Shown here: positions 16,774 through 24,978 of the stretch, piece by piece
Layout of the letters: every line of letters begins with the position of its first letter
How positions within the stretch are numbered: the first letter of the stretch is position 1
NCBI RefSeq assembly: GCF_003319115.1
Contig: NZ_QOHF01000011.1
Coordinates: 98,412 to 162,411, forward strand
Source: Geodermatophilus sp. TF02-6
GTDB lineage: Bacteria; Actinomycetota; Actinomycetes; Mycobacteriales; Geodermatophilaceae
DNA length: 64,000 nucleotides
Direction: 5' to 3'
Position numbers and translations under genes: made by a program
Notes under the pieces: generated by a model
What the model saw: the letters and a program-made list of their open reading frames with translations, nothing else
What the model was told of the DNA's origin: nothing
The model's database searches: none

Positions 16774-16807
16774 TGGCTCGGGCGGGCGCGGTCGCCCGCC
16801 CGAGCCA
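16774..16807 (-). terminator. Very strong hairpin between the hydroxylase and dioxygenase genes
   Basis: A perfect 15-bp stem (TGGCTCGGGCGGGCG / CGCCCGCCCGAGCCA) has a CGGT loop. It begins 10 bases past the stop of the HpaB-type hydroxylase and lies about 50 bases before the dioxygenase start, so it splits the catabolic genes into two transcripts or attenuates the downstream pair. Confidence 0.75.
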
Positions 16808-16817
16808 CACCAGGGGT

Positions 16818-18449
16818 TCAGCCGTCCGTGGCCAGAGCCCGGACCTCGTCCCGCAGCTGCTCCTCCAGCCGCTCACCCGGCGAGGAGTAGTACCCCTCCT
16901 TGAGGTCCTGGCCGCGGGCGTACTCCGGCTGGTAGCGCACGTTGGCGTAGTGCGACGCCTTCTGCGCCTCTTCCGCGCGGCGCCCGAGTTCGGCGGTGTC
17001 GCCGAAGTCGAGGACCTCCCGGGCGAGCTCCGTCAGCGGGCCGTCGACCTGGTACTCGGTGCGCTGCATGGTGAGCAGGTTGATCAGGTACAAAGGCGTC
17101 CCGTTGAACTTCTCGAACATCTCGTGCCGGGCACCCCACTCGGTGAGGAATCGCTCGCTGATCTGCCGGAAGATCTTGATCCGGTCCCGGGCGGTGATCT
17201 CCGAGCCGCGCAGCGCCTGCTCGAGCTTGGGACCGATGTAGGGGTCGTCCAGCTCTCGCTTGGTGGGCTGGATGACCACGCCGCGACCGCAGAAGTCGAT
17301 CAGTTGGTTCACCATCTCGTGCTGGTGCTCGAGGTAGTGGGCGCGGCCGAAATCGATGAAGATGTTGTTCGGTTTGAACAGGCCACCGGTGGTGTGGAAG
17401 CCGGTGTCCTCCGCGGCGATCATGAAGGCCCGGCAGGTCTCCCGGAAGCGGATCAGCTGCGCGAGCTGGCCCTGCACCACCGGGTTGGTGTTCGTGCCCA
17501 GCGCATGGGTGATCAGCAGAGCCAAGCCGACCATGAGCTCGGCGTGCACGGTCTGCCGGATCTGGGTCTCCAGGTGCACCCAGTCGAACTGCCGCTGCGG
17601 GTACCACTTCGCGTGGTCCGGGTTGCCGACGTGCTGGACCTGATCCCAGGGGATCAGGACGTCGTCGAAGTAGACCATCCCGTCGAGCTCGTCACCGATC
17701 GTCGCCAGCGGTCGGTCGTACGGGTCGGCGTCCGGCGTCGCCCGGGACTCCCGGGCCACGACGCTGACGCCTGGGGTCGCCACCGGCACGAGCGCGTAGA
17801 CGGTCTGCTCCGGCGTCTGCCCGGGGCGCCACAGGTTGCCGATGAGCAGGTGGTTGACGAACGGGATCGAGGTGCCGATCGCCTTCCAGCCGCGAACCAG
17901 GATGCCCTCGTCGGTCTCTTCGACGATCTTCAGCATCGGGGTCTCGGCCATGGCATCGTCGCGACCGCGGTCGTACTGGACATCGAGGAACATGGGCGAG
18001 ATCGCGAGGTCCTTGGAGGTGACCTCGGCCCACTGCCGCTCGATGTTGCCCGACAGGTCGCGGTGCTGGCCCTGGAACCGCGAGTTCTCCGCCCACGGCG
18101 CCGGGTCGTCGATCTGCATGTACATGACGACGTTCATGCCGGCCGGCGGCCGGGTGAAGATGCCGCCCTTGAAGTGCCGCACCAGGAACTCGACGTACTT
18201 CCGCCGGCGGACCGCATCCTCCTTGGAGCGCGGCAGGAACCAGTGCATGGACTGGCGGTTGCCGTCCTCGTCGATGAACGTGGCGACGTCCTGGTTCTCG
18301 GGATCCAGGTGCAGGTCGTAGTAGTCCGCGATGGCCTGCGCGTAGCCGCGGGTCTTGGGATGGGTGGTGACGTCGTCGATGAGTTCGCCGCCGACGTACA
18401 CGCGTCGGCCGTCCCGCAGGGACTCGAGGTACTCCTTGCCGGTCCTCAT
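16818..18449 (-). CDS. HpaB-family FADH2-dependent aromatic hydroxylase, oxygenase component
   Basis: The 543-residue protein belongs to the 4-hydroxyphenylacetate 3-hydroxylase (HpaB) family, acyl-CoA-dehydrogenase-like monooxygenases that use reduced FAD from a separate reductase. Family blocks include GRRVYVGGE near the start, WFLPRSKEDAVRRRKYVEFL, FVNHLLIGN and FDDVLIPWDQVQHVGNPDHA. In this context (intradiol dioxygenase, maleylacetate reductase) it probably converts a phenol such as resorcinol, a halophenol or a nitrophenol to hydroxyquinol. The ATG overlaps the stop of the SnoaL-like gene (ATGA). The flavin reductase encoded at 22122 is the likely partner. Confidence 0.85.
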   Translation of the reverse strand: MRTGKEYLESLRDGRRVYVGGELIDDVTTHPKTRGYAQAIADYYDLHLDPENQDVATFIDEDGNRQSMHWFLPRSKEDAVRRRKYVEFLVRHFKGGIFTRPPAGMNVVMYMQIDDPAPWAENSRFQGQHRDLSGNIERQWAEVTSKDLAISPMFLDVQYDRGRDDAMAETPMLKIVEETDEGILVRGWKAIGTSIPFVNHLLIGNLWRPGQTPEQTVYALVPVATPGVSVVARESRATPDADPYDRPLATIGDELDGMVYFDDVLIPWDQVQHVGNPDHAKWYPQRQFDWVHLETQIRQTVHAELMVGLALLITHALGTNTNPVVQGQLAQLIRFRETCRAFMIAAEDTGFHTTGGLFKPNNIFIDFGRAHYLEHQHEMVNQLIDFCGRGVVIQPTKRELDDPYIGPKLEQALRGSEITARDRIKIFRQISERFLTEWGARHEMFEKFNGTPLYLINLLTMQRTEYQVDGPLTELAREVLDFGDTAELGRRAEEAQKASHYANVRYQPEYARGQDLKEGYYSSPGERLEEQLRDEVRALATDG

Positions 18450-18877
18450 GCTGCTGTCTCTCCTTGTGGTGAGGGTGCGCCGTGCACCTGGCGCTGGAAG
18501 GTGCCGCTGTCCCAGAAGTCCTGGGAACGTGTGATCAGCCGCGAGTCGGTCTCGAGCACGTGGACACCGGGCAGCTCCAGGCGCTGCCCGGTGGCACGGA
18601 TCGGTCCCATGTCGCGCTGCAGGGTGCCGGTGAGCACGTATCGGCTGAAGGCCTGGCCGTCAGCCTCGAGCTGTGCCGCCGGCGTCCACGACGCATCCGG
18701 GAACGCGGTGAACAGGCGTCGCAGCCCCTCGGCGATGGCCTCGCGGCCCCGAGCGGGACGCCCGAACGCGACGTCCTCGTGCGTGCCGTCCGCCGCGTAG
18801 AGCGCCGCGGCCGCCTCGGCGTCGTGCCGGTTGTAGGCCTCGTACAGCGTGACGAGGATCCCGGTGTCGGTTGCCAT
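18446..18877 (-). CDS. SnoaL-like NTF2-fold protein
   Basis: This 143-residue protein has the cone-shaped NTF2/SnoaL pattern: LYEAYNRHDAEAAAALYAAD at the start, then GRPARGREAIAEGLRRLFTA, and beta strands ending in SRLITRSQDFWDSGTF. SnoaL-like enzymes act as cyclases, isomerases or hydrolases on ring compounds. It is translated just ahead of, and overlapping, the HpaB-type hydroxylase. A role as an accessory or isomerase for the aromatic intermediate is possible but not provable here. Confidence 0.75.
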   Translation of the reverse strand: MATDTGILVTLYEAYNRHDAEAAAALYAADGTHEDVAFGRPARGREAIAEGLRRLFTAFPDASWTPAAQLEADGQAFSRYVLTGTLQRDMGPIRATGQRLELPGVHVLETDSRLITRSQDFWDSGTFQRQVHGAPSPQGETAA

Positions 18878-18895
18878 GCGAGAACGGTGCGGTCG

Positions 18896-18909
18896 GGGCG
18901 TTAACGCCC
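18896..18909. promoter_or_regulatory. Perfect palindrome GGGCGTTAACGCCC upstream of the SnoaL-hydroxylase genes
   Basis: A 14-bp perfect palindrome centred on GTTAAC lies 19 bases upstream of the SnoaL-like start and 21 bases past the regulator stop. The AT core is conspicuous in this GC background. CGTTAAC also occurs at 22021-22027 in the divergent regulator/reductase promoter, so both may be operators of the same regulator. Confidence 0.55.
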
Positions 18910-18929
18910 GAGAAACGACCGCTCGCCGG

Positions 18930-21900
18930 TCAGCGGCGCAGCTGGACGAGCAGGCTGCTCGTGGCGTCGGATGGCACCAGGTCGAGCTCCTGCAAGGACT
19001 CGCGACACCGATGGAAGGTGGCGATCACCCGGTCCTCGTCCCCCAGGGCGCTCGCGATGCGCATCGCGAGTCGCCAGGCGCTCTCCTTGTACGGGTCGTC
19101 GGCAAGCACCCGCTCCACGAGCTCCTCGGCCTGGCCGAAGCCCTCCGCGGCGAAGGCCAGCTGGGCCGCTGCCAGTCGGGCCTCGCCGATCTCCGCGTTC
19201 AGGGCCTGCCGGCGTTCCTGCGCCCACGCGGACTCCACACCCGGCAGATAGGGGCCGGCAGCCGCGCATTCGAGTGCCCTCAGCAGGACGCTGAGGCGCG
19301 CCTCCCCCTGCAGCCGGGCCGCCTCGGCGAGCAGCGCCTCCATCCGGCCGCTGTCGGCGTCGACCCGCACCGGCGCGGTGAACCCCAGCACGCCGTCGGT
19401 GAAGGCGGGACCGACTCCCTCGGGCAGCAGCTCCCGGAGGCGGTGCACCGCCTGCCGCAGGTAGGCCCGCGTCGAGGGGTCGTCGCGGCCGTCGAACAAC
19501 GCCTCGAGCAGCTGCTCCCGGGTCGCCCGGTGCCCGGACGTCGCAGCGAGGAAGGCCAGGAGCGTCAGGCTCTTGGCGATGCGCGGCTTGACCTCCCGGC
19601 CGTCGACGGCCAGGGCGGCGTGCCCGAACTCGCTCAGCCGGAGGACGGTGCGGGCCTCGAGATCTACCCGGACCGGCTGGCTGCGCAGCGCACGCCCGAT
19701 GTCGTGCCACGCGGAGTCCGACGCCACCTCGGCGTCGAGCCGCCGGGACACCACCCCGGGGAAGTCGGCGGCGGCGAGCAGGAGTTGGTGGTTGGAGCCC
19801 TGGCGGACAGCGGCGGCCAATGCGCGGTCCGCCGCCTCGTCCGCACCGTCGGGGTCCTCGGCGCGCCAGAGGGCCTCGGCCAGGTACACGGCTGCGGTGG
19901 GGAGGTCGAGGATGCGGTCGGCCGCGTCCATGCTGCGGACGGCCCGGCGCAGCAGGCCGACGGCCTCCTGCGGGGGCCGCCGCTGCAGCAGGAGGGCCAT
20001 CGCGCGCCAGGTGTCGATCGCCTCGCGGATGAAGGCGTACCGACCGCCTCCGCCCGCGGCCACCTCGTCGAGGATCGCCAGGGCGGCTGCCGGGTCCCCG
20101 GCGAGCCGCAGCTCGAGCTTGGCCTCGATCAAGCTGTTCAACCAGCCGAAGACGACGGATCCGCTGGCCAGGATGAGACCCCGGCCCCGCGCCAGCACGG
20201 CTCGGGCCTCGTCGGTCCGGCGCAGGTCGATCATCAGCTCGGCGCCGACCATCCCGTGCATCCACGCCGGGGACCAGCCGCCCGCATCGGCCGCACGGTA
20301 GAGCTCCAGCGCCTCCGTGAGCCGGCCGGTCGCGCGCAGCGCGCCCACCCGCCAGGGCGCCGAGATGGCGGCCGCCCAGGGCGAGGCCGGGTGAGGGACC
20401 ACCTCCTGCAGCTGTCCGTGCGCGTAGTGCACCCGCATGACCAGGGCGTCCATCGGCCCGCCGCTGAACTCCTGCACCGACGGCGTCCTCCGCCCTGGGC
20501 TGCCCCCGACGAGGGACATCAGGTAGCTCACGGCGTCGATCTCCGGGCACTGCTCGGCGAGACCCATGACCGCCTGAGCGTCCTCCACGCGACCGAGGTG
20601 CCAGTAGCACCAGGTCATCGCCGCGGCAGCGGTGGCCGAGTCCCGGGCCAGCTCGTCGCGGGCTCCGCGCTCGTGCAGCCGGTCGGCGATCAGCCCGCCG
20701 CGGCGGTAGTCCTCGCGGGCGATGGCCAGCATCAGCTCGGCGCCGGCCAACCGCCGGCGTCCCGGCCGGTCGGGCTGCGCCAGCGCGCCCAGCCAGCGTT
20801 CCGCCACCGCGAAGTCCAATCGGTCGATCACCGTGCCGATGGCGTCCTCCGCCGCGGCCGTGGCCATCTCCGTCTCGTCGGCGGACAGGAACTCCTCGAC
20901 GGCCTCCTCGAGATGCCCCTCGGCCCGGAGGAGCTCCCCGTGCCGCCGACGAAGCGCCCACACCTGCGCGTCGTCCCGCCGCTGCAGCCGGGTCAGCAGA
21001 TACTCCCGGAAGCGCGGGTGGCAGCGCATGCGCTCGGACGCCGCCGACCAGCTCACGGGCAGGTGCTGGGTGCGCAGCTCGACCAGCCGCTCGCCGGGCC
21101 GGTGCTGACCCAGCGCCGCCGCGCGGGCCGCGGTCACCTCGTCGAGCAGGGAGGTCGCGACGAGGAAGTCCTGGTTCTCCGGCGGAAGCCGGCCCAGGAT
21201 CTGCGAGGCCAGGTACCCGTGCAGCGGATCGGCCTCCCCGCCGGCGCCCGCGACGTGCTCCCGGGAACGCCAGGCCTCGAACAGGACCCCGGTCACCCAT
21301 CCCCCGGTGACCTCGACGGCCCGCGCCGGATCGATCCCGGTCCGTCCCGCACCGGCGAGTGCCTGTTCCGCCTCCAGCGGCGTGAACGCCAATGTGGCCT
21401 CCCCCACGGCCGCGACTCGGTCCGGGCCGCCGGCGGTCCCGAGATCCAACGGCACGTCGACCCGGCTGAGCAGGACGACGCGCGCAGTCGACGGCGCGTA
21501 CCGGACCAGGCTGCCGACGACGGCGCGGGCATCGGCGCCGTCGTCGCCGGCGATCTGCTCGAGACCGTCGAGGACGACGAGGAGCGGAGTGGGCCCGATC
21601 GCCTCGACGAGCAGGCCGGCGGCCTCGGCGTGCGGGATGCGCGCGGCCAGCGCGGCGCCGACGATCCCGCGGGCCTCGGGCACGTGCTCGGCAATCGCCT
21701 CCTCGAGATAGATGAGCAGGCGGCCGGGAGCGGTGTCCGTGCGGTCCACGGTCAACCAGGCCACGGGCCGCGCCAACAGCTGCACCGTCTGGACGACGGC
21801 CGTCGTCTTCCCGGCACCGGCCGTCGCGGTGACCCACACCAGGCAGTGCCCCTCGACGAGGTCCGCCAGCAGATCCGCGACGCGGGACCGGGGCACCAGC

Positions 21901-22004
21901 CGGTCGGCCAGCGGCGGCACGGTGAGTTTGCTGCGGATGACCGTTCCCGGCGGCCGCTCGTCAGGCTGCGGCATGGCCCACCGAACCGGACACGGCGTCA
22001 ACAT
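18930..22004 (-). CDS. Large ATP-binding transcriptional regulator with C-terminal SARP-type domains
   Basis: This 1024-residue protein combines an N-terminal STAND/MalT-like ATPase with a long helical repeat region and a C-terminal activator module. Walker A is TATAGAGKTT (about 59-68) and Walker B LLVVLDGLEQI. TPR-like helices fill about 350-780. An OmpR-type winged helix (near 790-880: RVDLEARTVLRLSEFGHAAL...) and a BTAD domain (about 890-1020) close the protein. Unlike MalT/LAL proteins it ends in SARP domains rather than LuxR. Such regulators respond to inducers with ATP binding. It sits upstream of the catabolic genes on the same strand and diverges from the flavin reductase-regulator gene, so it probably activates the cluster. 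The start could instead be the ATG ten codons downstream (21974). Confidence 0.82.
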   Translation of the reverse strand: MLTPCPVRWAMPQPDERPPGTVIRSKLTVPPLADRLVPRSRVADLLADLVEGHCLVWVTATAGAGKTTAVVQTVQLLARPVAWLTVDRTDTAPGRLLIYLEEAIAEHVPEARGIVGAALAARIPHAEAAGLLVEAIGPTPLLVVLDGLEQIAGDDGADARAVVGSLVRYAPSTARVVLLSRVDVPLDLGTAGGPDRVAAVGEATLAFTPLEAEQALAGAGRTGIDPARAVEVTGGWVTGVLFEAWRSREHVAGAGGEADPLHGYLASQILGRLPPENQDFLVATSLLDEVTAARAAALGQHRPGERLVELRTQHLPVSWSAASERMRCHPRFREYLLTRLQRRDDAQVWALRRRHGELLRAEGHLEEAVEEFLSADETEMATAAAEDAIGTVIDRLDFAVAERWLGALAQPDRPGRRRLAGAELMLAIAREDYRRGGLIADRLHERGARDELARDSATAAAAMTWCYWHLGRVEDAQAVMGLAEQCPEIDAVSYLMSLVGGSPGRRTPSVQEFSGGPMDALVMRVHYAHGQLQEVVPHPASPWAAAISAPWRVGALRATGRLTEALELYRAADAGGWSPAWMHGMVGAELMIDLRRTDEARAVLARGRGLILASGSVVFGWLNSLIEAKLELRLAGDPAAALAILDEVAAGGGGRYAFIREAIDTWRAMALLLQRRPPQEAVGLLRRAVRSMDAADRILDLPTAAVYLAEALWRAEDPDGADEAADRALAAAVRQGSNHQLLLAAADFPGVVSRRLDAEVASDSAWHDIGRALRSQPVRVDLEARTVLRLSEFGHAALAVDGREVKPRIAKSLTLLAFLAATSGHRATREQLLEALFDGRDDPSTRAYLRQAVHRLRELLPEGVGPAFTDGVLGFTAPVRVDADSGRMEALLAEAARLQGEARLSVLLRALECAAAGPYLPGVESAWAQERRQALNAEIGEARLAAAQLAFAAEGFGQAEELVERVLADDPYKESAWRLAMRIASALGDEDRVIATFHRCRESLQELDLVPSDATSSLLVQLRR

Positions 22005-22019
22005 ACGACGATTTCGGTT

Positions 22020-22031
22020 CCGTTAACACGG
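22020..22031. promoter_or_regulatory. Inverted repeat CCGT-TAAC-ACGG in the divergent promoter
   Basis: CCGT and ACGG flank TAAC in the 117-base space between the giant regulator and the flavin reductase fusion. It contains the heptamer CGTTAAC also found within the palindrome at 18896. It is a candidate operator for one of the two cluster regulators. Confidence 0.45.
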
Positions 22032-22121
22032 CGGCAGCACGCTCCTCGCATCCAGGCAACGCCGCATCGGCTGCTCGCCGCCGGCCGCCCGCGCGCCCGA
22101 TCACGTCCTGCGAGGAGTGAC

Positions 22122-23270
22122 ATGACCGGCTTGAACACCACCACCGCGCCCTGCGTCGACCAGGCCGTCTTCCGCGACGTCGTCGGGCACTTCACCAGCG
22201 GGGTCACCGTGATCACCACGCGCCACGGCGGCGAGCAGTTCGGCGTGACCGCCAGCGCGGTGTCCTCTCTCTCCATGGACCCGCCGATGCTGCTCGTGTG
22301 CCTCAACCGCCGGCTGCCCACCAATGAGGCCGTTCGCTCCTCGGGGGTGTTCGCGGTCAACATCCTCTCGGAGGACCAGGGGGAACTCGCGACCCAGTTC
22401 GCCACCCGCCACCCGGACAAGTTCCGAGACGTGCCGCTGGCGGAGGATCGGCTCGGCGTGCCGGTCCTCGCCGATGCCCTGGCCTCACTGGAATGCAGCG
22501 TCCGGGAGTGCGTCGACGTGGCGACGCACAGCGTCTTCTTCGCCGAGGTGCGGAGGGCGCACGCCACGCCGGGCAGCCCGCTGGCCTACTACCGGGGCAA
22601 CTTCGGCCGGTTCGCCGAGGCGCTGGACGATTCGGTGTACCGAGAGCTGCGGGAACGCGTGCTCAGCCGCTCCCTGCCACTCGATGAGTCGATCACCGTC
22701 GACGGGATGGCGGACCAGCTCGACGTCGGACGCGCCCCGGTCTTCCGCGCTCTGGAGCAGCTGCGCTCGGACGGCCTGCTGACCCCGCATCCCGACCGCG
22801 GCTACACCGTGACGCCGATCACGGTGGCGTCCGCCTGGGAGGCCTACGACGCTCGGGCCTCCATCGAGTGCGGGGTGATCGACCAGGTGGGCCGGACGCT
22901 CACCGCCGAGCAGCTGACGAGGTTGCGCGCTGCCGCGGAGGGCACGCTCCCCTGGATCCGCGGCGGCCGGTTCATCGACGTCGAGGGGTACGTGACCGCG
23001 AACGCAGCGTTCCACGAGACCCTCGTGGACCTGGCCGGCAACTCCGCCCTCCTGGTGGCCTACCGCCGCCTGGCCCTCCCGACCGTGATGTCCAAGGCGC
23101 TGCACGGCGTGGAAGAGACCCTCGACCGGTTCTCGGCCGACCACGTCGCCGTCGTCGAGCTGCTGCAAGAGGGGGACATCGAGGGCGCCCGGGCGCTGGT
23201 GCTCGAGCACACGGAGGCCGGCAAGGAGCGGATGCGCATCGCCATCACCCGGACCGGCGGGAGTTACTGA
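22122..23270 (+). CDS. Flavin reductase fused to a GntR/FCD transcriptional regulator
   Basis: One 382-residue chain holds two functions. Residues 10-170 form an HpaC-type flavin reductase domain (FRDVVGHFTSGVTVITT, GVTASAVSSLSMDPPMLLVC, ending YYRGNFGRF). Residues 175-235 are a GntR winged helix (VYRELRERVLSRSLPL, MADQLDVGRAPVFRALEQLR, HPDRGYTVTP), and 240-375 an FCD ligand domain with its metal-binding histidine pattern (AFHETLVDLAGN, EEGDIEGA-like DIEGARALVLEH). The ATG has a GAGGAG site. The reading frame is continuous, with no sign of a sequencing fusion. It should supply FADH2 to the hydroxylase and may also sense substrate or flavin state at DNA. It diverges from the large regulator. 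Confidence 0.87.
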   Translation: MTGLNTTTAPCVDQAVFRDVVGHFTSGVTVITTRHGGEQFGVTASAVSSLSMDPPMLLVCLNRRLPTNEAVRSSGVFAVNILSEDQGELATQFATRHPDKFRDVPLAEDRLGVPVLADALASLECSVRECVDVATHSVFFAEVRRAHATPGSPLAYYRGNFGRFAEALDDSVYRELRERVLSRSLPLDESITVDGMADQLDVGRAPVFRALEQLRSDGLLTPHPDRGYTVTPITVASAWEAYDARASIECGVIDQVGRTLTAEQLTRLRAAAEGTLPWIRGGRFIDVEGYVTANAAFHETLVDLAGNSALLVAYRRLALPTVMSKALHGVEETLDRFSADHVAVVELLQEGDIEGARALVLEHTEAGKERMRIAITRTGGSY

Positions 23271-23292
23271 TGCCGGCGCTCGAGGAGGACTC

Positions 23293-24534
23293 GTGACCCT
23301 CCGCTCACCCGCCGAGGCGGTGCAGGGCGCCGTCGCCGCGCTCGCCGCGGGCCGCATGGTGGTCGTGGTCGACGACGCGGACCGGGAGAACGAGGGCGAC
23401 CTCGTCGTCGCCGCCGAGTTCGTCATCCGAGAGCAGATGGCCTTCATGGTCCGGCACGGGACCGGCATCGTCTGCACGCCGATGCCCGCGGCACGCGCCG
23501 ACGAACTGCGTCTACCGCCGATGGTCATCGAGAACACCGACGCGCACGGAACCGCCTTCACGGTCAGCGTCGACCACGTCGGCGTGGGCACCGGCGTCTC
23601 CGCGGCCGACCGGGTCACCACCGTCCGGGCGCTGGCCGACCCCGCCACCCGGCCGGTCGACCTCCGTCGGCCCGGGCACGTCTTCCCGCTGCGCGCGCGG
23701 GAGGGAGGCGTTCTGGTCCGCGCCGGGCACACCGAGGCCGCGGTGGACCTGACCACGCTGGCCGGGCTGTCCGGCATCGGGGTGATCACCGAGATCACAT
23801 CCGACGACGGCAGCATGCCGGGCAGCGCCGGAGTCGCTGCATTCGCCCGGGAGCACAACCTGCCGGTGCTGTCAGTCGCCGATCTCGTCCGCTACCGACG
23901 AGCTACCGAACGCCTCGTCACACAGGTGGCCACCTCGTCCATGCCCACCGCGTTCGGAGACTTCCGCGCGGTGGCCTATCGCTCCACCCTCGACGGCGGC
24001 GAACACCTCGCTCTGGTCATGGGGGACGTGGCTGCTGCCGGGCGATCCAGGCACGGCGTCCTCGTGCGGGTGCACAGCGAGTGCCTCACCGGCGACATCC
24101 TCGGCTCGCTGCGGTGTGACTGCGGCAGCCAGCTGGAACAGGCTCTCCGCACCATCGCCGCCGAAGGCTGCGGCGCCCTGGTGTACCTGCGCGGTCACGA
24201 GGGACGCGGAATCGGGCTGGTCCACAAGATCCGCGCCTACGCGCTACAGGAGGAGGGCCTCGACACCGTCGAGGCCAACACCGCCCAGGGCCTGCCCGCT
24301 GACTCCCGCGGCTACGGCATCGGCGCGCAGATCCTCGGCGACCTGGGCATCAACCGGCTACGGCTGATCACCAACAACCCTGCCAAGTTCGGCGGCCTGG
24401 AGGGCTACAGCCTGACGATCGTCGGCCGGGTCGCGTTGCCCGCCGTCGCGACGCCGCACAACGTGCGCTACCTCCGCACCAAGCGCGAACGCATGGGCCA
24501 CCAGCTCGAGCTCTCGGCTCCCAGGGGTCGCTAG
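23293..24534 (+). CDS. ribBA: Bifunctional 3,4-dihydroxy-2-butanone-4-phosphate synthase / GTP cyclohydrolase II
   Basis: The 413-residue enzyme catalyses both entry reactions of riboflavin synthesis. The N-terminal half (about 5-205) has the DHBP synthase motifs DDADRENEGDLV and RHGTGIVCTPM. The C-terminal half has the GTP cyclohydrolase II zinc site (CLTGDILGSLRCDCGSQLE) and the RGHEGRGIGLVHKI loop. Translation starts at GTG, preceded by GAGGAGG, 22 bases after the flavin reductase-regulator stop. No other rib genes are nearby, so this looks like an extra copy placed to feed flavin to the monooxygenase system rather than the housekeeping rib operon. Confidence 0.93.
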   Translation: MTLRSPAEAVQGAVAALAAGRMVVVVDDADRENEGDLVVAAEFVIREQMAFMVRHGTGIVCTPMPAARADELRLPPMVIENTDAHGTAFTVSVDHVGVGTGVSAADRVTTVRALADPATRPVDLRRPGHVFPLRAREGGVLVRAGHTEAAVDLTTLAGLSGIGVITEITSDDGSMPGSAGVAAFAREHNLPVLSVADLVRYRRATERLVTQVATSSMPTAFGDFRAVAYRSTLDGGEHLALVMGDVAAAGRSRHGVLVRVHSECLTGDILGSLRCDCGSQLEQALRTIAAEGCGALVYLRGHEGRGIGLVHKIRAYALQEEGLDTVEANTAQGLPADSRGYGIGAQILGDLGINRLRLITNNPAKFGGLEGYSLTIVGRVALPAVATPHNVRYLRTKRERMGHQLELSAPRGR

Positions 24535-24655
24535 GTCGACTGCTTCTGGGCAAGACAGGGGAACCGAGCGCTACCTCGCACTGGTGCTGGTCCTGGCCTT
24601 CGGGGTCTCCGGTCCGCTCGGGCTCCGCAGCTCAGCGGTGGTCTAGTGACCTGGA

Positions 24656-24835
24656 TCAGCTCCGCTGGGTCGGCTTGGCGGGCGCCGTTCCCTGCTGCCG
24701 AAGACAACCCTTGCAAATGACCAGGTCAGACGGCGGCTTGAAGACGGCGTGGTATCCGAGCACACAACCAGGGCACGTCGCCTCCACCGGGCTGGGAACT
24801 GCGTACGAGTGCGCAACTGCAGGGTGACATCGCAC
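24656..24835 (-). CDS. Small zinc-ribbon protein (59 residues)
   Basis: This short frame reads from GTG 24835 to TGA and contains CPGC-x16-CKGC, a two-knuckle zinc ribbon, with the conserved-looking flanks HSYAVPSPVEAT and LRQQG. I see no strong ribosome site. It lies in the low-GC part of the small integrated element, on the strand opposite the integrase. The paired cysteine knuckles make it more credible than a random frame. The remaining bases of 24535-24978 hold nothing recognised. Confidence 0.45.
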   Translation of the reverse strand: MRCHPAVAHSYAVPSPVEATCPGCVLGYHAVFKPPSDLVICKGCLRQQGTAPAKPTQRS

Positions 24836-24978
24836 ATACCGACAACCTTCGTGAGCCGCGACGTCCGAGACTCGCCCATGGGAACGCTGCCAAGATCAGT
24901 AGCCGACACACCTTGTGCATCCAGGACCGGCGGATTCGTGGTGACGAGTCGGTGAACGTCTTTCCGGACGCTGGGGGC

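Noticed and set aside
18849..23270. A 1473-codon plus-strand frame across the large regulator
   Set aside because: Only the last 382 codons are family-like (flavin reductase-GntR). The rest is the reverse shadow of the ATPase regulator, without conserved motifs.
24541..24570. Weak likeness to the 3' end of tRNA-Pro as a second attachment site
   Set aside because: GGGCAAGACAGGGGAACCG matches the tRNA end only with gaps; a real attachment copy should be near identical over 15 or more bases.
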